DNA from: an uncultured Crocinitomix sp.
GTDB taxonomy: Bacteria; Bacteroidota; Bacteroidia; Flavobacteriales_D; Crocinitomicaceae
Direction: 5' to 3'
Assembly (NCBI GenBank): GCA_937136425.1
Contig: CAKZON010000085.1
Location: 1 to 64,000, forward strand
Length of the DNA: 64,000 nucleotides
Position numbers and translations under genes: made by a program. Positions 44,716-53,898 of this stretch are shown in pieces. Every line of letters starts with the position of its first letter. Position 1 is the first letter of the stretch. The notes under the pieces are model-generated. The model worked only from the letters and a program-made list of their open reading frames with translations, did not search any database and was not told where the DNA came from.

Positions 44716-46269
44716 ATGAAGATTCGATTATTAACCCTTAGTTTATTCCTTACATTAATCACTTTTGCACAACCACAAACCTCAATTGAATGGGGACCAG
44801 AATATTCCATTAGAAAAAATGTGTTAAATCCTGAAACCATTGGTTGGGCAGATGGAAGATTTTTCGTAGTTAGAAATGATTATAAAAAAAATCACATTGA
44901 AAGTTATAATACCAATACACTTGCTTTAGAAAATAGCTTGCTGATTCCAGTCGATCAAAACAATACTGAGTTAACTTATTTAAGCAAATTCATTTTTAAT
45001 GATAAACCCTATTTTTTGTTTGCAGGACTTGATTTGGAAGCGAAAAAATTAGATTATTATTTACAATCATTTTCTACCGATAAGTTAGAACCTTCGGAGT
45101 TGATTCTTATTGCGAGGCGAAATTATAATGGAGAAAAACCAAGAACGTTTAATGGTTTGCAAAGCCTAGTGTCATTCTATGGCTCAGATGTATTGTTGTA
45201 TCAGGAAGGTGAGAATCTTATTGTTGGTTTAAACTTAAGTACATTAAATTACACCCAATCTTCATTGGTTGATACTCCGCAAAAAGAATATTCATTTTTT
45301 AGTATAAATGCGACTGATGAAGTTTCAAAAGGATCAGTATTTACTAACCCACCAAATAATTTCAGGATTGAACAAACGCTAATTAAAAATAAGAATGAAT
45401 TAATCTTTCTTGGGTGTGAGAATACGATAGAAATTGAAGGCGGAAGAGAGGTTTGGAAACAAGAAGATATTATTTTGATAAAGGCCAACTTAGAAACACA
45501 AAAACAGATTGAAACGAAGGTTGAATTGGAGGATGGAAAATATATTCATTCTTACATCATACATTGGCTTTCCAGTGGTCAAATTGTTATATCTGGTTTT
45601 ACAGGTGCTGAGGGGGATGTAGATGGTTGTTTTTCTCAGGTATACAATGATGATTTAGAGGTTGTCAGTCTAAACTACGATTCGTTTAGCGCAGAATTTG
45701 TAAAAAGTACGTTGACAGAAAAGGAACTGAAAAAGTATAAATTGCCAGTACTTTCAAATTACTTTTTAACAGAAGTTTTAGTGGATGATTTAGGGAATTA
45801 TTTTGTTATTGCAGAGGAATTTAATTTTGATATTTCAACGGTAGGAGATAGTGATTTTCATAAATACATGTTTGGTAATTTATTAATAATGAAATACGAC
45901 AAAAATGGCGCATTATCTTGGAAAAAGATTGTGCAAAAAAATCAGATAACCACTAACGATAGAGGAAGATATTCATCTTATTTCGCCTATACAAAGAGAG
46001 GCAATTTAAACCTAATTTTTAATGAGAGAGAAGGACAAATGGTTGAAAATTATGAGGAAGGAATGTCTGAAAAAAAATGGGGGAAAGTATTTGGAAATAT
46101 GGTGACGATTGATGCTGTTGGAGCAACTAAAAAGCAGAAAGTTTTTGAATTTAGTGAAAAGAATTTAATGCACATTTTACCCAATTCTTGTGAGCAAATT
46201 GATGAAAATACGTTATTGCTTTATGCACGGAACAAACGTTCTTCTATGATTGGTAAAATGAAAATTTAA
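44716..46269 (+). CDS. secreted protein, unknown (beta-propeller-like impression)
   Basis: A protein of 517 aa. The signal peptide MKIRLLTLSLFLTLITFAQP is clear. The rest is a series of beta strands with repeated tryptophan- and glycine-containing turns, without a type IX sorting domain. It is the first chromosomal gene right of the element. No family was recognised. Confidence 0.6.
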   Translation: MKIRLLTLSLFLTLITFAQPQTSIEWGPEYSIRKNVLNPETIGWADGRFFVVRNDYKKNHIESYNTNTLALENSLLIPVDQNNTELTYLSKFIFNDKPYFLFAGLDLEAKKLDYYLQSFSTDKLEPSELILIARRNYNGEKPRTFNGLQSLVSFYGSDVLLYQEGENLIVGLNLSTLNYTQSSLVDTPQKEYSFFSINATDEVSKGSVFTNPPNNFRIEQTLIKNKNELIFLGCENTIEIEGGREVWKQEDIILIKANLETQKQIETKVELEDGKYIHSYIIHWLSSGQIVISGFTGAEGDVDGCFSQVYNDDLEVVSLNYDSFSAEFVKSTLTEKELKKYKLPVLSNYFLTEVLVDDLGNYFVIAEEFNFDISTVGDSDFHKYMFGNLLIMKYDKNGALSWKKIVQKNQITTNDRGRYSSYFAYTKRGNLNLIFNEREGQMVENYEEGMSEKKWGKVFGNMVTIDAVGATKKQKVFEFSEKNLMHILPNSCEQIDENTLLLYARNKRSSMIGKMKI

Positions 46270-46313
46270 TTATCATAAAAGGAAGACAAACGGTGTTTGA
46301 TTAAGAAGTCTAT

Positions 46314-46922
46314 TTACTCTTCGCAATGAACGTATTTTTCTAATAAATTAATTTGAGTAGAAAGGATACCGCCTAGTTTTTGAGCAACCTTGGCATAGGA
46401 AATCGTAAAGGACGAAATTTGTGTGTCGTTATTAGTAAAGTTGAATGTTAATGGGCGTTTCATTTCTTTTGAGGTTGAAATAATCTCTTTTACTTTTTCT
46501 CCTTGAATTGTCGAGTTCCCCTTACTGTCCGTTTCCAAATCAAAATAATGTTCAATTGCATCTCCCTTTTTAATGTTGGACGGAAACCCAATTAATATTC
46601 GCACACCGTCATATTTACAAGCTCTACCTTGTCTATAAAGGTTAAATGAAAAGAAAATATCACCAAAGCAATAGTCATCATTATCTTTTAAAAGTTTGAT
46701 ATACGCCTTTAGTTTAACCCTAGGATTAGTAACATCAGTTGAGGCCTTGCTTAATACTTGCGTTACGTATATATAACTGGCTATATCTTCATCATATTCA
46801 AAGTTGATTTGACTTCCTTCAAAATCGCGGAAGGTCTTTAACTCTTCTTTACTTAATGAATTTGTTTGTGCAAATGCGCCAGTAGCTATAAGTGCAAATA
46901 TTAATAGGGATAAAAATCTCAT
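46314..46922 (-). CDS. secreted protein, unknown
   Basis: A protein of 202 aa. The signal peptide MRFLSLLIFALIATGAFAQ is followed by a mixed alpha/beta mature part with a cysteine pair and a final CEE. It is convergent with the upstream secreted protein. The function is not recognisable. Confidence 0.6.
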   Translation of the reverse strand: MRFLSLLIFALIATGAFAQTNSLSKEELKTFRDFEGSQINFEYDEDIASYIYVTQVLSKASTDVTNPRVKLKAYIKLLKDNDDYCFGDIFFSFNLYRQGRACKYDGVRILIGFPSNIKKGDAIEHYFDLETDSKGNSTIQGEKVKEIISTSKEMKRPLTFNFTNNDTQISSFTISYAKVAQKLGGILSTQINLLEKYVHCEE

Positions 46923-47278
46923 TGTAAATTATTAAAATAATAGATGAATAAAGATAAGAAACAGTTTTAGGTAAACTAGAGCTTAGTACCAAACTCTTAT
47001 CACAACATCAATTAGAGGTGTCTATTTAAAGGGGAACGTTCAAATATAATGCCAGTCTAATAAATTCAAAGAAATGTAAAAAAAGAATGGTCAAGAACGC
47101 TGTCTCAATCACTCTGTTTCCAGATTTACACTTTACCAACTTAATATATAAGTAGGAACTAAGTTATAGGAAAAGAGATGAAATTTAACGACGCTTTAGA
47201 ACATTCTAGAATTGCTGAATTAAAGCAAATGTATATCTATTACTACAGTTTAGGTTTTAGAAAGAACAATGCAAGAAA
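46923..47278. other. gap of 356 bp, mostly empty
   Basis: I see no RNA gene or repeat here. One possible short plus-strand frame starts at 47178 (listed separately). Confidence 0.5.
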
Positions 47279-47306
47279 TCAAATCGTAATAATAGCATCT
47301 TTCTGA
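47178..47306 (+). CDS. possible 42-aa small ORF
   Basis: It starts MKFNDALEHSRIAELKQMYI and is preceded by a purine-rich AGGAAAAGAG. It is A/T-rich and overlaps the 3' end of the metallophosphoesterase gene by 28 bp. No homologue was recognised. It may be spurious. Confidence 0.25.
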   Translation: MKFNDALEHSRIAELKQMYIYYYSLGFRKNNARNQIVIIASF

Positions 47307-48049
47307 AAGTCCAAATGTTCATTTTGTCCAACATAACCCAATTGATTGTTTGTTAATACCGTATTTCCAATTTTAAAATCGGGCACATTACAATGGCTAT
47401 GTCCATATATCCAGTATTTGATAGAATGATCCATAATAAATGGCGCCAACTCGGTAGCAAAGGCATCATTTAATAAACTGTTTTTAAATATAGACGGATA
47501 GTTTCTATAAGTAGGAACATGGTGCGAAACTACAATGCGTGAATTGACTCCCGAACTATTAGCCATTTCAGTTTCAAGAAAAGCCATGTTCTCTCTAAAT
47601 AGCGCTGTTGAATCATTAGGATTAAATGTTTTGTTGCCATTTTTTATATGGTAATAATCACTCATTCCTCGCTGAATATGCATATAGTTTTGGGGCTTAA
47701 TTTCTGACCAAAGACTTGTAAACAGAATTTGAGTGTCTTCTATATTGAGTTTGTAATTATTAATCAAGTAAATATTTTCTCTAATTTTTATTTCAAATTC
47801 ACCTGACCGCAATGAGATGTCGAACCCATAATATTCATGATTACCTGCAACCCAATACACGGCTTTAAATTGGCTTTGAAGTTGATCAAAAAACCAATCA
47901 AAATATTCTATCATTTGAAAAGGGATAATATCTCCTGCTAAAACAAGGATGTCTCCACTGGGAATAATTGGATGCGTTTGATAATATGATCTGTTTTTAG
48001 GAAATTCCAGATGCAGGTCAGAACAATATTGTATAGTTAGTTGGGACAT
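47279..48049 (-). CDS. metallophosphoesterase
   Basis: A protein of 256 aa of the calcineurin-like family: YCSDLHLEF (D and H ligands), LAGDI, GNHEYY, SHHVP and YGHSHCN, the full two-metal signature. It is a cytoplasmic phosphoesterase of unknown substrate. Divergent from slyD. Confidence 0.9.
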   Translation of the reverse strand: MSQLTIQYCSDLHLEFPKNRSYYQTHPIIPSGDILVLAGDIIPFQMIEYFDWFFDQLQSQFKAVYWVAGNHEYYGFDISLRSGEFEIKIRENIYLINNYKLNIEDTQILFTSLWSEIKPQNYMHIQRGMSDYYHIKNGNKTFNPNDSTALFRENMAFLETEMANSSGVNSRIVVSHHVPTYRNYPSIFKNSLLNDAFATELAPFIMDHSIKYWIYGHSHCNVPDFKIGNTVLTNNQLGYVGQNEHLDFQKDAIITI

Positions 48050-48117
48050 ATGTTACTTCAATATTAGCTAATTTTCATATCAATTGCTAAAACGACTGTG
48101 ATTCATATAAGTATGTG

Positions 48118-48125
48118 TACCTTTG
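48118..48125 (+). promoter_or_regulatory. -7 promoter box TACCTTTG of slyD
   Basis: TACCTTTG matches TAnnTTTG and sits 19 bp before the slyD ATG. The -33 box is not obvious. Confidence 0.45.
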
Positions 48126-48144
48126 TGCCACTAAAAATTAAATT

Positions 48145-48627
48145 ATGATTATTGCAAAGGAAAGTGTCGTAACACTTAACTATACGTTAAAGAATGATGC
48201 AGGTGAAATTTTGGATACCTCTGAGGGAAGAGAACCACTTGTTTATTTACATGGTGTTGGAGCGTTGATTCCAGGACTTGAAAACGAATTGGAAGGAAAA
48301 GCTGCTGACACAAAATTAGAAGTAGTAATTGCTCCAGAAAATGCATATGGAACTCGTCGTGACGAACTAGTTCGTGTAGTATCAAAAGATGGATTTCAAG
48401 GTGATGAGGAATTGACAGAAGGAATGCGTGTACAATTAGACACAGAGCATGGTCCTGCAATTGCTTTAGTTACTAATATTGCTGAAGAAGAAGTAACATT
48501 GGATTTAAATCACCCATTAGCAGATATGACTTTGCATTTTGATGTTGAAGTAGCTGCTGTTAGAGCTGCAACTGCTGATGAGATTTCTCACGGACATGTG
48601 CACGGAGAAGGTGGTCACCACCACTAA
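48145..48627 (+). CDS. slyD: SlyD-type FKBP peptidyl-prolyl isomerase
   Basis: A protein of 160 aa. The FKBP fold starts with VVTLNYTLKNDAGEILDTSE and has the chaperone-flap insert, as in SlyD. The tail GHVHGEGGHHH is histidine-rich and should bind nickel or other metals. It helps protein folding in the cytoplasm. Its stop overlaps the convergent DUF6268 gene by 4 bp. Confidence 0.88.
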   Translation: MIIAKESVVTLNYTLKNDAGEILDTSEGREPLVYLHGVGALIPGLENELEGKAADTKLEVVIAPENAYGTRRDELVRVVSKDGFQGDEELTEGMRVQLDTEHGPAIALVTNIAEEEVTLDLNHPLADMTLHFDVEVAAVRAATADEISHGHVHGEGGHHH

Positions 48628-49532
48628 TCTAAAGGTAAACGATATATAAAACGAGCTTCGAACGACCAGCCATTTTCAAACAACGAGCTGGTCGTTGGAC
48701 GGTCGTCACCAATATTTACTGGGCCTAATTTTAGGTTTAAGGTATTATCATCTTGATAAAAACGGTATTTTCTTAATACTGATGCTCCCGCCTTTAAGTG
48801 GAACCAAACATTTTTACCCAAATTAAATTCTGTAAACGCCCAAACATTATTATCAGCCTTGTCTAAATGATAATTAGGAAAGAATACACCAGGACTTGTT
48901 TTATAAGATCCATTAACTCCATCAAATCTTAATCCTGATCTTAACCAATCCTTTGGTTGGTAGCTTAATTCAAGATTGATTGGAATAACAGTTTTTAATC
49001 GCCATTTCTCATTAATTTTCCAATTAAAACCAAATAACGGAACGAACATAGGACCAAAAAACTCCCCATTATAATAAAGACCATATTTCCAATCAAAATT
49101 CTCAGATCTACTTGTTGTTCCAAAAGCTAAACCGCCAAGTTGAAAATGACTGATGTCAACATTATTATAATCCGTGTTTAATCTTGGAATAGCCATGAAA
49201 AGCATTTTTGATTTTGCATTCCATTTATGCTCTAAACCTAATTGAAAGGTGCTTGAAGCAAATTCATAATTTAAAGCCCCACTAAATATATCATCTTGTA
49301 GAGTAATGGTATTGTGCTGATATTCTAAACCCAGAATAAATACATTTTCATCATTAAGTACAATTGGTAACTTGGCGTCTGCAACGTACATGTTAAAATT
49401 GCGTTTTAAGTCAGAACTTCCAACTGTATTACCGGGAGATGTGCGCCAATATACATTAGCAAGATCAATTGAGTTTTGAGTAAACCCTGTAAAACAATTA
49501 ACTAGTAGTATGAAAATGAATAGGTGTCTCAT
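48624..49532 (-). CDS. outer-membrane beta-barrel protein (DUF6268-like)
   Basis: A protein of 302 aa. A signal peptide (MRHLFIFILLVNCFTGFTQN) precedes regular amphipathic strands with aromatic ends, finishing in a WSFEARFIYRLPLD-type barrel strand. It resembles the DUF6268 outer-membrane proteins. Probably a small-molecule or structural porin-like protein. Confidence 0.65.
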   Translation of the reverse strand: MRHLFIFILLVNCFTGFTQNSIDLANVYWRTSPGNTVGSSDLKRNFNMYVADAKLPIVLNDENVFILGLEYQHNTITLQDDIFSGALNYEFASSTFQLGLEHKWNAKSKMLFMAIPRLNTDYNNVDISHFQLGGLAFGTTSRSENFDWKYGLYYNGEFFGPMFVPLFGFNWKINEKWRLKTVIPINLELSYQPKDWLRSGLRFDGVNGSYKTSPGVFFPNYHLDKADNNVWAFTEFNLGKNVWFHLKAGASVLRKYRFYQDDNTLNLKLGPVNIGDDRPTTSSLFENGWSFEARFIYRLPLD

Positions 49533-49740
49533 AGTTTAAAAGTACAACAATCAGCTGTATGCAAATTATTGAATATCGCTGACAAATAGCTATGATTTGT
49601 GAATTTCGCAAATAATGAGGTGATGGATTTTTACTTTCAATTAAATTTAACTAGGACCAATTTCCATGAATCAACACTTAAATCCGACCAATGAAAACAA
49701 AATGTTAAATAGTTCTTAAATTTTGATTGAAAGGTTGTTT

Positions 49741-49756
49741 TGGCACGGTAATCGCA
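49741..49756 (+). promoter_or_regulatory. sigma54-like promoter, copy 1
   Basis: TGGCACGGTAATCGCA has the GG-N10-GC core of sigma54 promoters (-24/-12), with TGGCAC at -24 and CGCA at -12. The same 16 bases recur upstream of RNA unit 2. Confidence 0.6.
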
Positions 49757-49766
49757 ATTACCATAA

Positions 49767-49836
49767 TTGAATTAGACTAAATGATTCATGGGTTTTGGGT
49801 TAAGGCCGCTCTTTCTGTAAGGGCGGTCTTATTTTT
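49767..49836 (+). ncRNA. putative small RNA, copy 1
   Basis: A transcript of about 70 nt would start 12 bp after the GC of the sigma54-like site. It ends at a terminator with arms AAGGCCGC and GCGGTCTT, followed by ATTTTTT. It contains a 20-codon frame (MIHGFWVKAALSVR...), whose conservation in copy 2 is no better than the RNA's. Confidence 0.5.
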
Positions 49837-49934
49837 TGCATAATATTCTGATCCATTAGAATTTCTATTTCCCAAAAAAGCGAGAATTTCCCATTTTGTT
49901 AAATATTTCTTAATTTTTTATTACAACCACTTTT

Positions 49935-49950
49935 TGGCACGGTAATCGCA
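49935..49950 (+). promoter_or_regulatory. sigma54-like promoter, copy 2
   Basis: Identical 16-base TGGCACGGTAATCGCA site, 194 bp after the first. Confidence 0.6.
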
Positions 49951-49960
49951 ATTACCATAA

Positions 49961-50030
49961 CTGAATTAGACTAAATGATTCATGGGTTTTGGGTTAAGAC
50001 CGCTCTTTCTATAAGGGCGGTCTTATTTTT
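49961..50030 (+). ncRNA. putative small RNA, copy 2
   Basis: A paralogue of copy 1 with three substitutions over 99 bp. The terminator arms AAGACCGC/GCGGTCTT now pair perfectly, followed by ATTTTTT. Conservation of the promoter, RNA body and terminator in tandem argues for a functional duplicated RNA. Confidence 0.5.
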
Positions 50031-50081
50031 TAATATTAATTCTAGCAAGAAAGAACTGATAGAAGTTTTAACAAAGGATTA

Positions 50082-51419
50082 CTAGTCATCAAATTTCTCT
50101 CCGAAAATAGCTAGATTCAAGCCCAATGTAATTGTCCAAAGTCCCCCACTTAGCTCTGGTAATACCTGCTCATAACCTGGATTTTGATACATTATTTTTA
50201 AACCGAAACCACTTCTTATTCTACCTCGTGAATACTGTGAATTAACATAATTATGAGAATCGGAGATTCCGCCGTAAACGAACTCCATTCCAAACGCCCA
50301 TGGCACTTGCGAGTAGAAACGGGTTGTTTTCCCTTCCTTTTTTGGACCCAAATTCATTATTTTCCTAACACCAATAAGCGGCGTAATATTAAACTGATTC
50401 GTTATGTCAAAACAGTACCCTAAAGAAACATCTCCCGTTAAGGTAGTTATCCCTCTCGACCATATTGTGTCTTGATAAATTGTTTGACGTAAACCTCCTG
50501 CTGTGACACCCCCCATAAAATTTACAAATGCATTTTTATAATAAACCCTTAAACCTAAATTGACATATAATGGCGGCACTTTAACGTAGTTCCACAATTC
50601 TCCTGTAGGAATTAACGTACCCAAATAAATAGGATCCATTCCAACTGCAAAGTTTTTGATTTTTAAATCTCTTAAAATATAGGTATTAATAAATTCGTTG
50701 AATTCTGAATTTGGGTAATTCCTTAGAAATAATTGTGCTTCGCAATGCGCTAAAGAATCAACCCGTTGAAAATTAATCCGATTCTCCAATAGAGCCTCCT
50801 CTGTTTTAAAATCCCATTTCCAAACATCCCATAAATTAGTAATCTCATAACTCAAAAAAACATTCAGAAATTCCTTTTCCTCTTGCGAAAAGTTAGAAAC
50901 CGCAATTCCATTTTTAATCGCATTCTTTTCTTTCAGTAAAAAAGTTCCTTTTTGCATTGCCAAACTGTCGTCTCCTGATTTATTGTACCGTGGAATAATA
51001 CCACTTTTAGTAATATTTCGCGGATCAATCACCTCAATTCGGGCTCCTTTAGATAAAAAGAAGCCATTGTTACGGACAATTTCAAGAATACCATCAAAAT
51101 TATGTTGCATGAGGTAGATACTTTCAATCTCATTCAGATCCAAATAATGAACAACAGATTCTAACGTAAGATTAGTTACTAAACTTTTTTGATAATTTGA
51201 CATCACCAAATTTTCATATCCATAGTTTAACTCCACTGCATTAAGCTGACCATCTTTAATTTGATTAAAAACGGTTGTGCGATAAGCGTTTATCTTTTTC
51301 TGAATTTCCTGATTTTGCTTATAGTAATCTCTTGAGGACTGTCCATAACTTGAAAATCCTGAAAAAACGAACACAGTTATCAATAAAACAACATTCCAAT
51401 TATGTGAGATTTTTTGCAT
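50082..51419 (-). CDS. secreted/outer-membrane protein, unknown
   Basis: A protein of 445 aa from the ATG at 51419, which gives the signal peptide VVLLITVFVFSGFSSYGQ; an upstream in-frame ATG at 51482 is less likely. The first 230 residues are helical; the C-terminal 200 alternate as beta strands ending WTITLGLNLAIF, suggesting an outer-membrane barrel. No family was recognised. Confidence 0.6.
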   Translation of the reverse strand: MQKISHNWNVVLLITVFVFSGFSSYGQSSRDYYKQNQEIQKKINAYRTTVFNQIKDGQLNAVELNYGYENLVMSNYQKSLVTNLTLESVVHYLDLNEIESIYLMQHNFDGILEIVRNNGFFLSKGARIEVIDPRNITKSGIIPRYNKSGDDSLAMQKGTFLLKEKNAIKNGIAVSNFSQEEKEFLNVFLSYEITNLWDVWKWDFKTEEALLENRINFQRVDSLAHCEAQLFLRNYPNSEFNEFINTYILRDLKIKNFAVGMDPIYLGTLIPTGELWNYVKVPPLYVNLGLRVYYKNAFVNFMGGVTAGGLRQTIYQDTIWSRGITTLTGDVSLGYCFDITNQFNITPLIGVRKIMNLGPKKEGKTTRFYSQVPWAFGMEFVYGGISDSHNYVNSQYSRGRIRSGFGLKIMYQNPGYEQVLPELSGGLWTITLGLNLAIFGEKFDD

Positions 51420-51543
51420 TAACTTTTGTTTTGAGATTAAAACTAAATGAATTATTTCAAATATCATTATTGATTTACGCAACTAACTTAATTCGCAAAC
51501 CATTTCAGCTAAGAAATGTCTTTTCTAATCTCGATTTAAACCG

Positions 51544-51551
51544 TAAATTTG
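51544..51551 (+). promoter_or_regulatory. -7 promoter box TAAATTTG of the dihydroorotase gene
   Basis: TAAATTTG matches TAnnTTTG and lies 20 bp before the ATG at 51572. Confidence 0.45.
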
Positions 51552-51571
51552 CAGCATAAAATTTGCACGCT

Positions 51572-52909
51572 ATGGCTAAGTATCTTCTAAAAAATGCACA
51601 AATAATTAATGAAGGCAAGAGTTTTGAATCTGACCTTTTAATTAACGGGGAATATATTGAAAGAATTGCTCCTTCAATTTCTGACGATAACGCAACAGTA
51701 ATTGATCTCAACGGAAAATTATTGATTCCGGGAATGATTGATGACCAAGTGCATTTTAGAGAGCCAGGCTTAACTCATAAAGGGAATATTAGAAGTGAAT
51801 CACGTGCAGCAGTTGCAGGAGGTATTACTTCGTTTATGGAAATGCCCAACACTAAACCAAATGCATTAACTCAAGAGTTATTAGCAGATAAATATGAGAT
51901 TGCGGCCAATTCATCTATTGCCAATTACTCCTTTTTTATGGGAGCAAGTAATGACAATATAGAAGAGGTATTGAAAACCGATCCTACCAATGTTTGTGGT
52001 GTAAAAGTATTTATGGGATCATCAACTGGAAATATGTTGGTGGATAATGAAACTACCTTAACAGGAATTTTCTCAAAATGCCCAATGCTTATTGCCACGC
52101 ATTGTGAAGATGAAGCAACTGTTCGACACAATTTGGCTTTATACAAGGAGAAATATGGTGAGGAAATGCCAATTAAATATCACCCAGAAATTAGAAGTGA
52201 CGAAGCTTGTTATTTATCTTCATCATTAGCTGCAGGATTAGCTAAAAAATACGATACACGTTTACATATTTTACACCTCTCTTCAGCCAAAGAGATGGAT
52301 TTATTCAGAAATGACATTCCGTTAACTGAAAAGCGTATAACAGCAGAAGCATGTGTGCATCACTTATGGTTTTCAGATAAGGATTATGATGAAAAGGGAA
52401 CGTATATTAAATGGAATCCGGCTGTAAAAAAGCAAAGCGACCAGGATGCAATTTGGGAAGCTTTAAATGATGATAGAATTGATATTTTAGCAACAGATCA
52501 TGCCCCGCACACAATTGAAGAAAAAGAAAACAATTACTTCAATGCACCATCAGGCGGACCATTAGTTCAACATGCAGTTTTAGCAATTTTGGAAAAAGCC
52601 AAAGAAGGTAAAATTAGTATTGAAAGAGCTGTTGAAAAAATGTGCCATGCACCAGCACAATGCTTTAATGTACAAAAGCGTGGTTATATTCGTGAGGGAT
52701 ATTTTGCTGATCTAGTAATTGTTGATCCTAAAACGTCACTTACGGTTGCTAAAGAAAATGTTTTGTATCATTGTGGATGGTCTCCGTTTGAAGGCTTTAC
52801 ATTTAGCCACTCTATTGACACTACTTTTGTAAATGGTACTATTGTTTACACAGATAATAAGGTTGTTGAAGGCAATACGGGGCGCCGAATGACGTTTGAC
52901 GTTAAATAA
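51572..52909 (+). CDS. dihydroorotase
   Basis: A protein of 445 aa from the ATG at 51572; the TTG at 51563 only adds three residues. It forms or opens the dihydroorotate ring in pyrimidine synthesis. Motifs are GMIDDQVHFREPGLTHKG (metal-site region), THCEDE, HLSSAKE and LATDHAPHT. The first metal motif reads DQVH instead of DxHxH, a form I recall from other Bacteroidota dihydroorotases. Confidence 0.88.
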   Translation: MAKYLLKNAQIINEGKSFESDLLINGEYIERIAPSISDDNATVIDLNGKLLIPGMIDDQVHFREPGLTHKGNIRSESRAAVAGGITSFMEMPNTKPNALTQELLADKYEIAANSSIANYSFFMGASNDNIEEVLKTDPTNVCGVKVFMGSSTGNMLVDNETTLTGIFSKCPMLIATHCEDEATVRHNLALYKEKYGEEMPIKYHPEIRSDEACYLSSSLAAGLAKKYDTRLHILHLSSAKEMDLFRNDIPLTEKRITAEACVHHLWFSDKDYDEKGTYIKWNPAVKKQSDQDAIWEALNDDRIDILATDHAPHTIEEKENNYFNAPSGGPLVQHAVLAILEKAKEGKISIERAVEKMCHAPAQCFNVQKRGYIREGYFADLVIVDPKTSLTVAKENVLYHCGWSPFEGFTFSHSIDTTFVNGTIVYTDNKVVEGNTGRRMTFDVK

Positions 52910-52918
52910 ACTCTTGTT

Positions 52919-53281
52919 ATAAAAAAACTGGTATACATATTTGCGTTGCTACTGCTATCTTGTGGAGGAGATACGACTGAAGAATTGCCTTTGGACGTAT
53001 TAGAACGTGAGGCGCTAATACCTGTTATTGTAGATTTGCAAATTTTAGAATCTCATTTTCAACGTCAATTTGCTCGTGTTGATTTATATCGAGACGCTTT
53101 AGACTCTTCTTCCTTATCCATTTTTGAAGATCATGGCATTACGAAAGACAAATTCTCGAACAGTATAAACTACTATGCAGCTCAGCCTGATACTTTGTTT
53201 ATTATTTACGAGGCAGCTCTTGATTCTATTAAATTTAGAATGAACGCCAGCACAGGTGCAGATGCTGTTGAAATTGAATAA
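52919..53281 (+). CDS. DUF4296 lipoprotein, odd start codon
   Basis: A protein of about 120 aa. The mature domain (EREALIPVIVDLQILESHFQ and so on) fits DUF4296. A full lipoprotein signal IKKLVYIFALLLLSCGG is only obtained by starting at the ATA at 52919; a TTG at 52946 would give a six-residue remnant of the signal. ATA initiation, a CTG at 52928, or a recent point mutation of ATG are possible. Confidence 0.65.
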   Translation: MKKLVYIFALLLLSCGGDTTEELPLDVLEREALIPVIVDLQILESHFQRQFARVDLYRDALDSSSLSIFEDHGITKDKFSNSINYYAAQPDTLFIIYEAALDSIKFRMNASTGADAVEIE

Positions 53282-53386
53282 GAGCTTTAAAGCATAATCT
53301 ATTCATTTAATTAACTGAATTTGCGCTTATTGCAAAACTGATTTTGAATCTGCTCTATTCAATTACTCTTCTAGATTAATCGTCCA

Positions 53387-53394
53387 TAATTTTG
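53387..53394 (+). promoter_or_regulatory. -7 promoter box TAATTTTG
   Basis: TAATTTTG matches TAnnTTTG, 22 bp before the ATG at 53417. Confidence 0.4.
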
Positions 53395-53416
53395 TTTGAA
53401 ACAAAACAATTCACTT

Positions 53417-53833
53417 ATGAAAAATAAATTGATCTACTTATTATTGGTAGGCTTGCTAATTGCATCATGCAGTAAAGAGAAAAAGGCTAAAAACAACCTT
53501 ATAGGAAAATGGAATGCTAATGTAATGACCGCCGTGGATGAAATTGACGGCTCTCCACTCGACTTAATTGCTATGGGAGAAAGTATGACCTTAGATTTTA
53601 AAGACTGTGGAACTGATGGCTTTTGTCCTGTAACCGTTCAGTTAAGTTTAGATGGTGAAATTGAAGTGTTCGAAACACACTATATACTAGATTCTAGTGG
53701 AGATTCAATGACCATACTTTACACTTTTGAAAGTGAGGTTACAATTATTGAATTATCATCAGACGAATTAATCATTAGCTCGCCTACCTTTGTTTATGGA
53801 AACGATTTATATGTTGAATTAGAAAAGGAATAG
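53417..53833 (+). CDS. lipocalin-like lipoprotein
   Basis: A protein of 138 aa from the ATG at 53417 (the frame also opens at a TTG at 53396). Signal LIYLLLVGLLIASCSK has lipobox cysteine 18. The GKWNANVM strand and following beta hairpins fit the lipocalin-like/DUF family of surface lipoproteins common in the phylum. Confidence 0.6.
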   Translation: MKNKLIYLLLVGLLIASCSKEKKAKNNLIGKWNANVMTAVDEIDGSPLDLIAMGESMTLDFKDCGTDGFCPVTVQLSLDGEIEVFETHYILDSSGDSMTILYTFESEVTIIELSSDELIISSPTFVYGNDLYVELEKE

Positions 53834-53846
53834 CTTGGACAATAAA

Positions 53847-53877
53847 AAAGCCCTGACATGATGAATATCAGGGCTTT
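53847..53877. terminator. bidirectional terminator
   Basis: AAAGCCCTGA/TCAGGGCTTT stem with A-run before and T-run after, between two convergent genes. Confidence 0.8.
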
Positions 53878-53898
53878 AATTTTTTATTCTTAAACCGA

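Larger units (their letters stand above)
49533..50081. other. gap of 549 bp holding tandem RNA units
   Basis: There is no protein gene here. It contains a 99-bp sequence repeated with 3 mismatches (49738-49836 and 49932-50030, period 194 bp), described as two RNA units with their promoters and terminators. The remainder is A/T-rich. Confidence 0.7.

Noticed and set aside
49781..49840. 20-codon frame inside the small RNA unit
   Set aside because: The frame differs after the terminator in the second copy and passes through the terminator stem, so RNA function is more likely.
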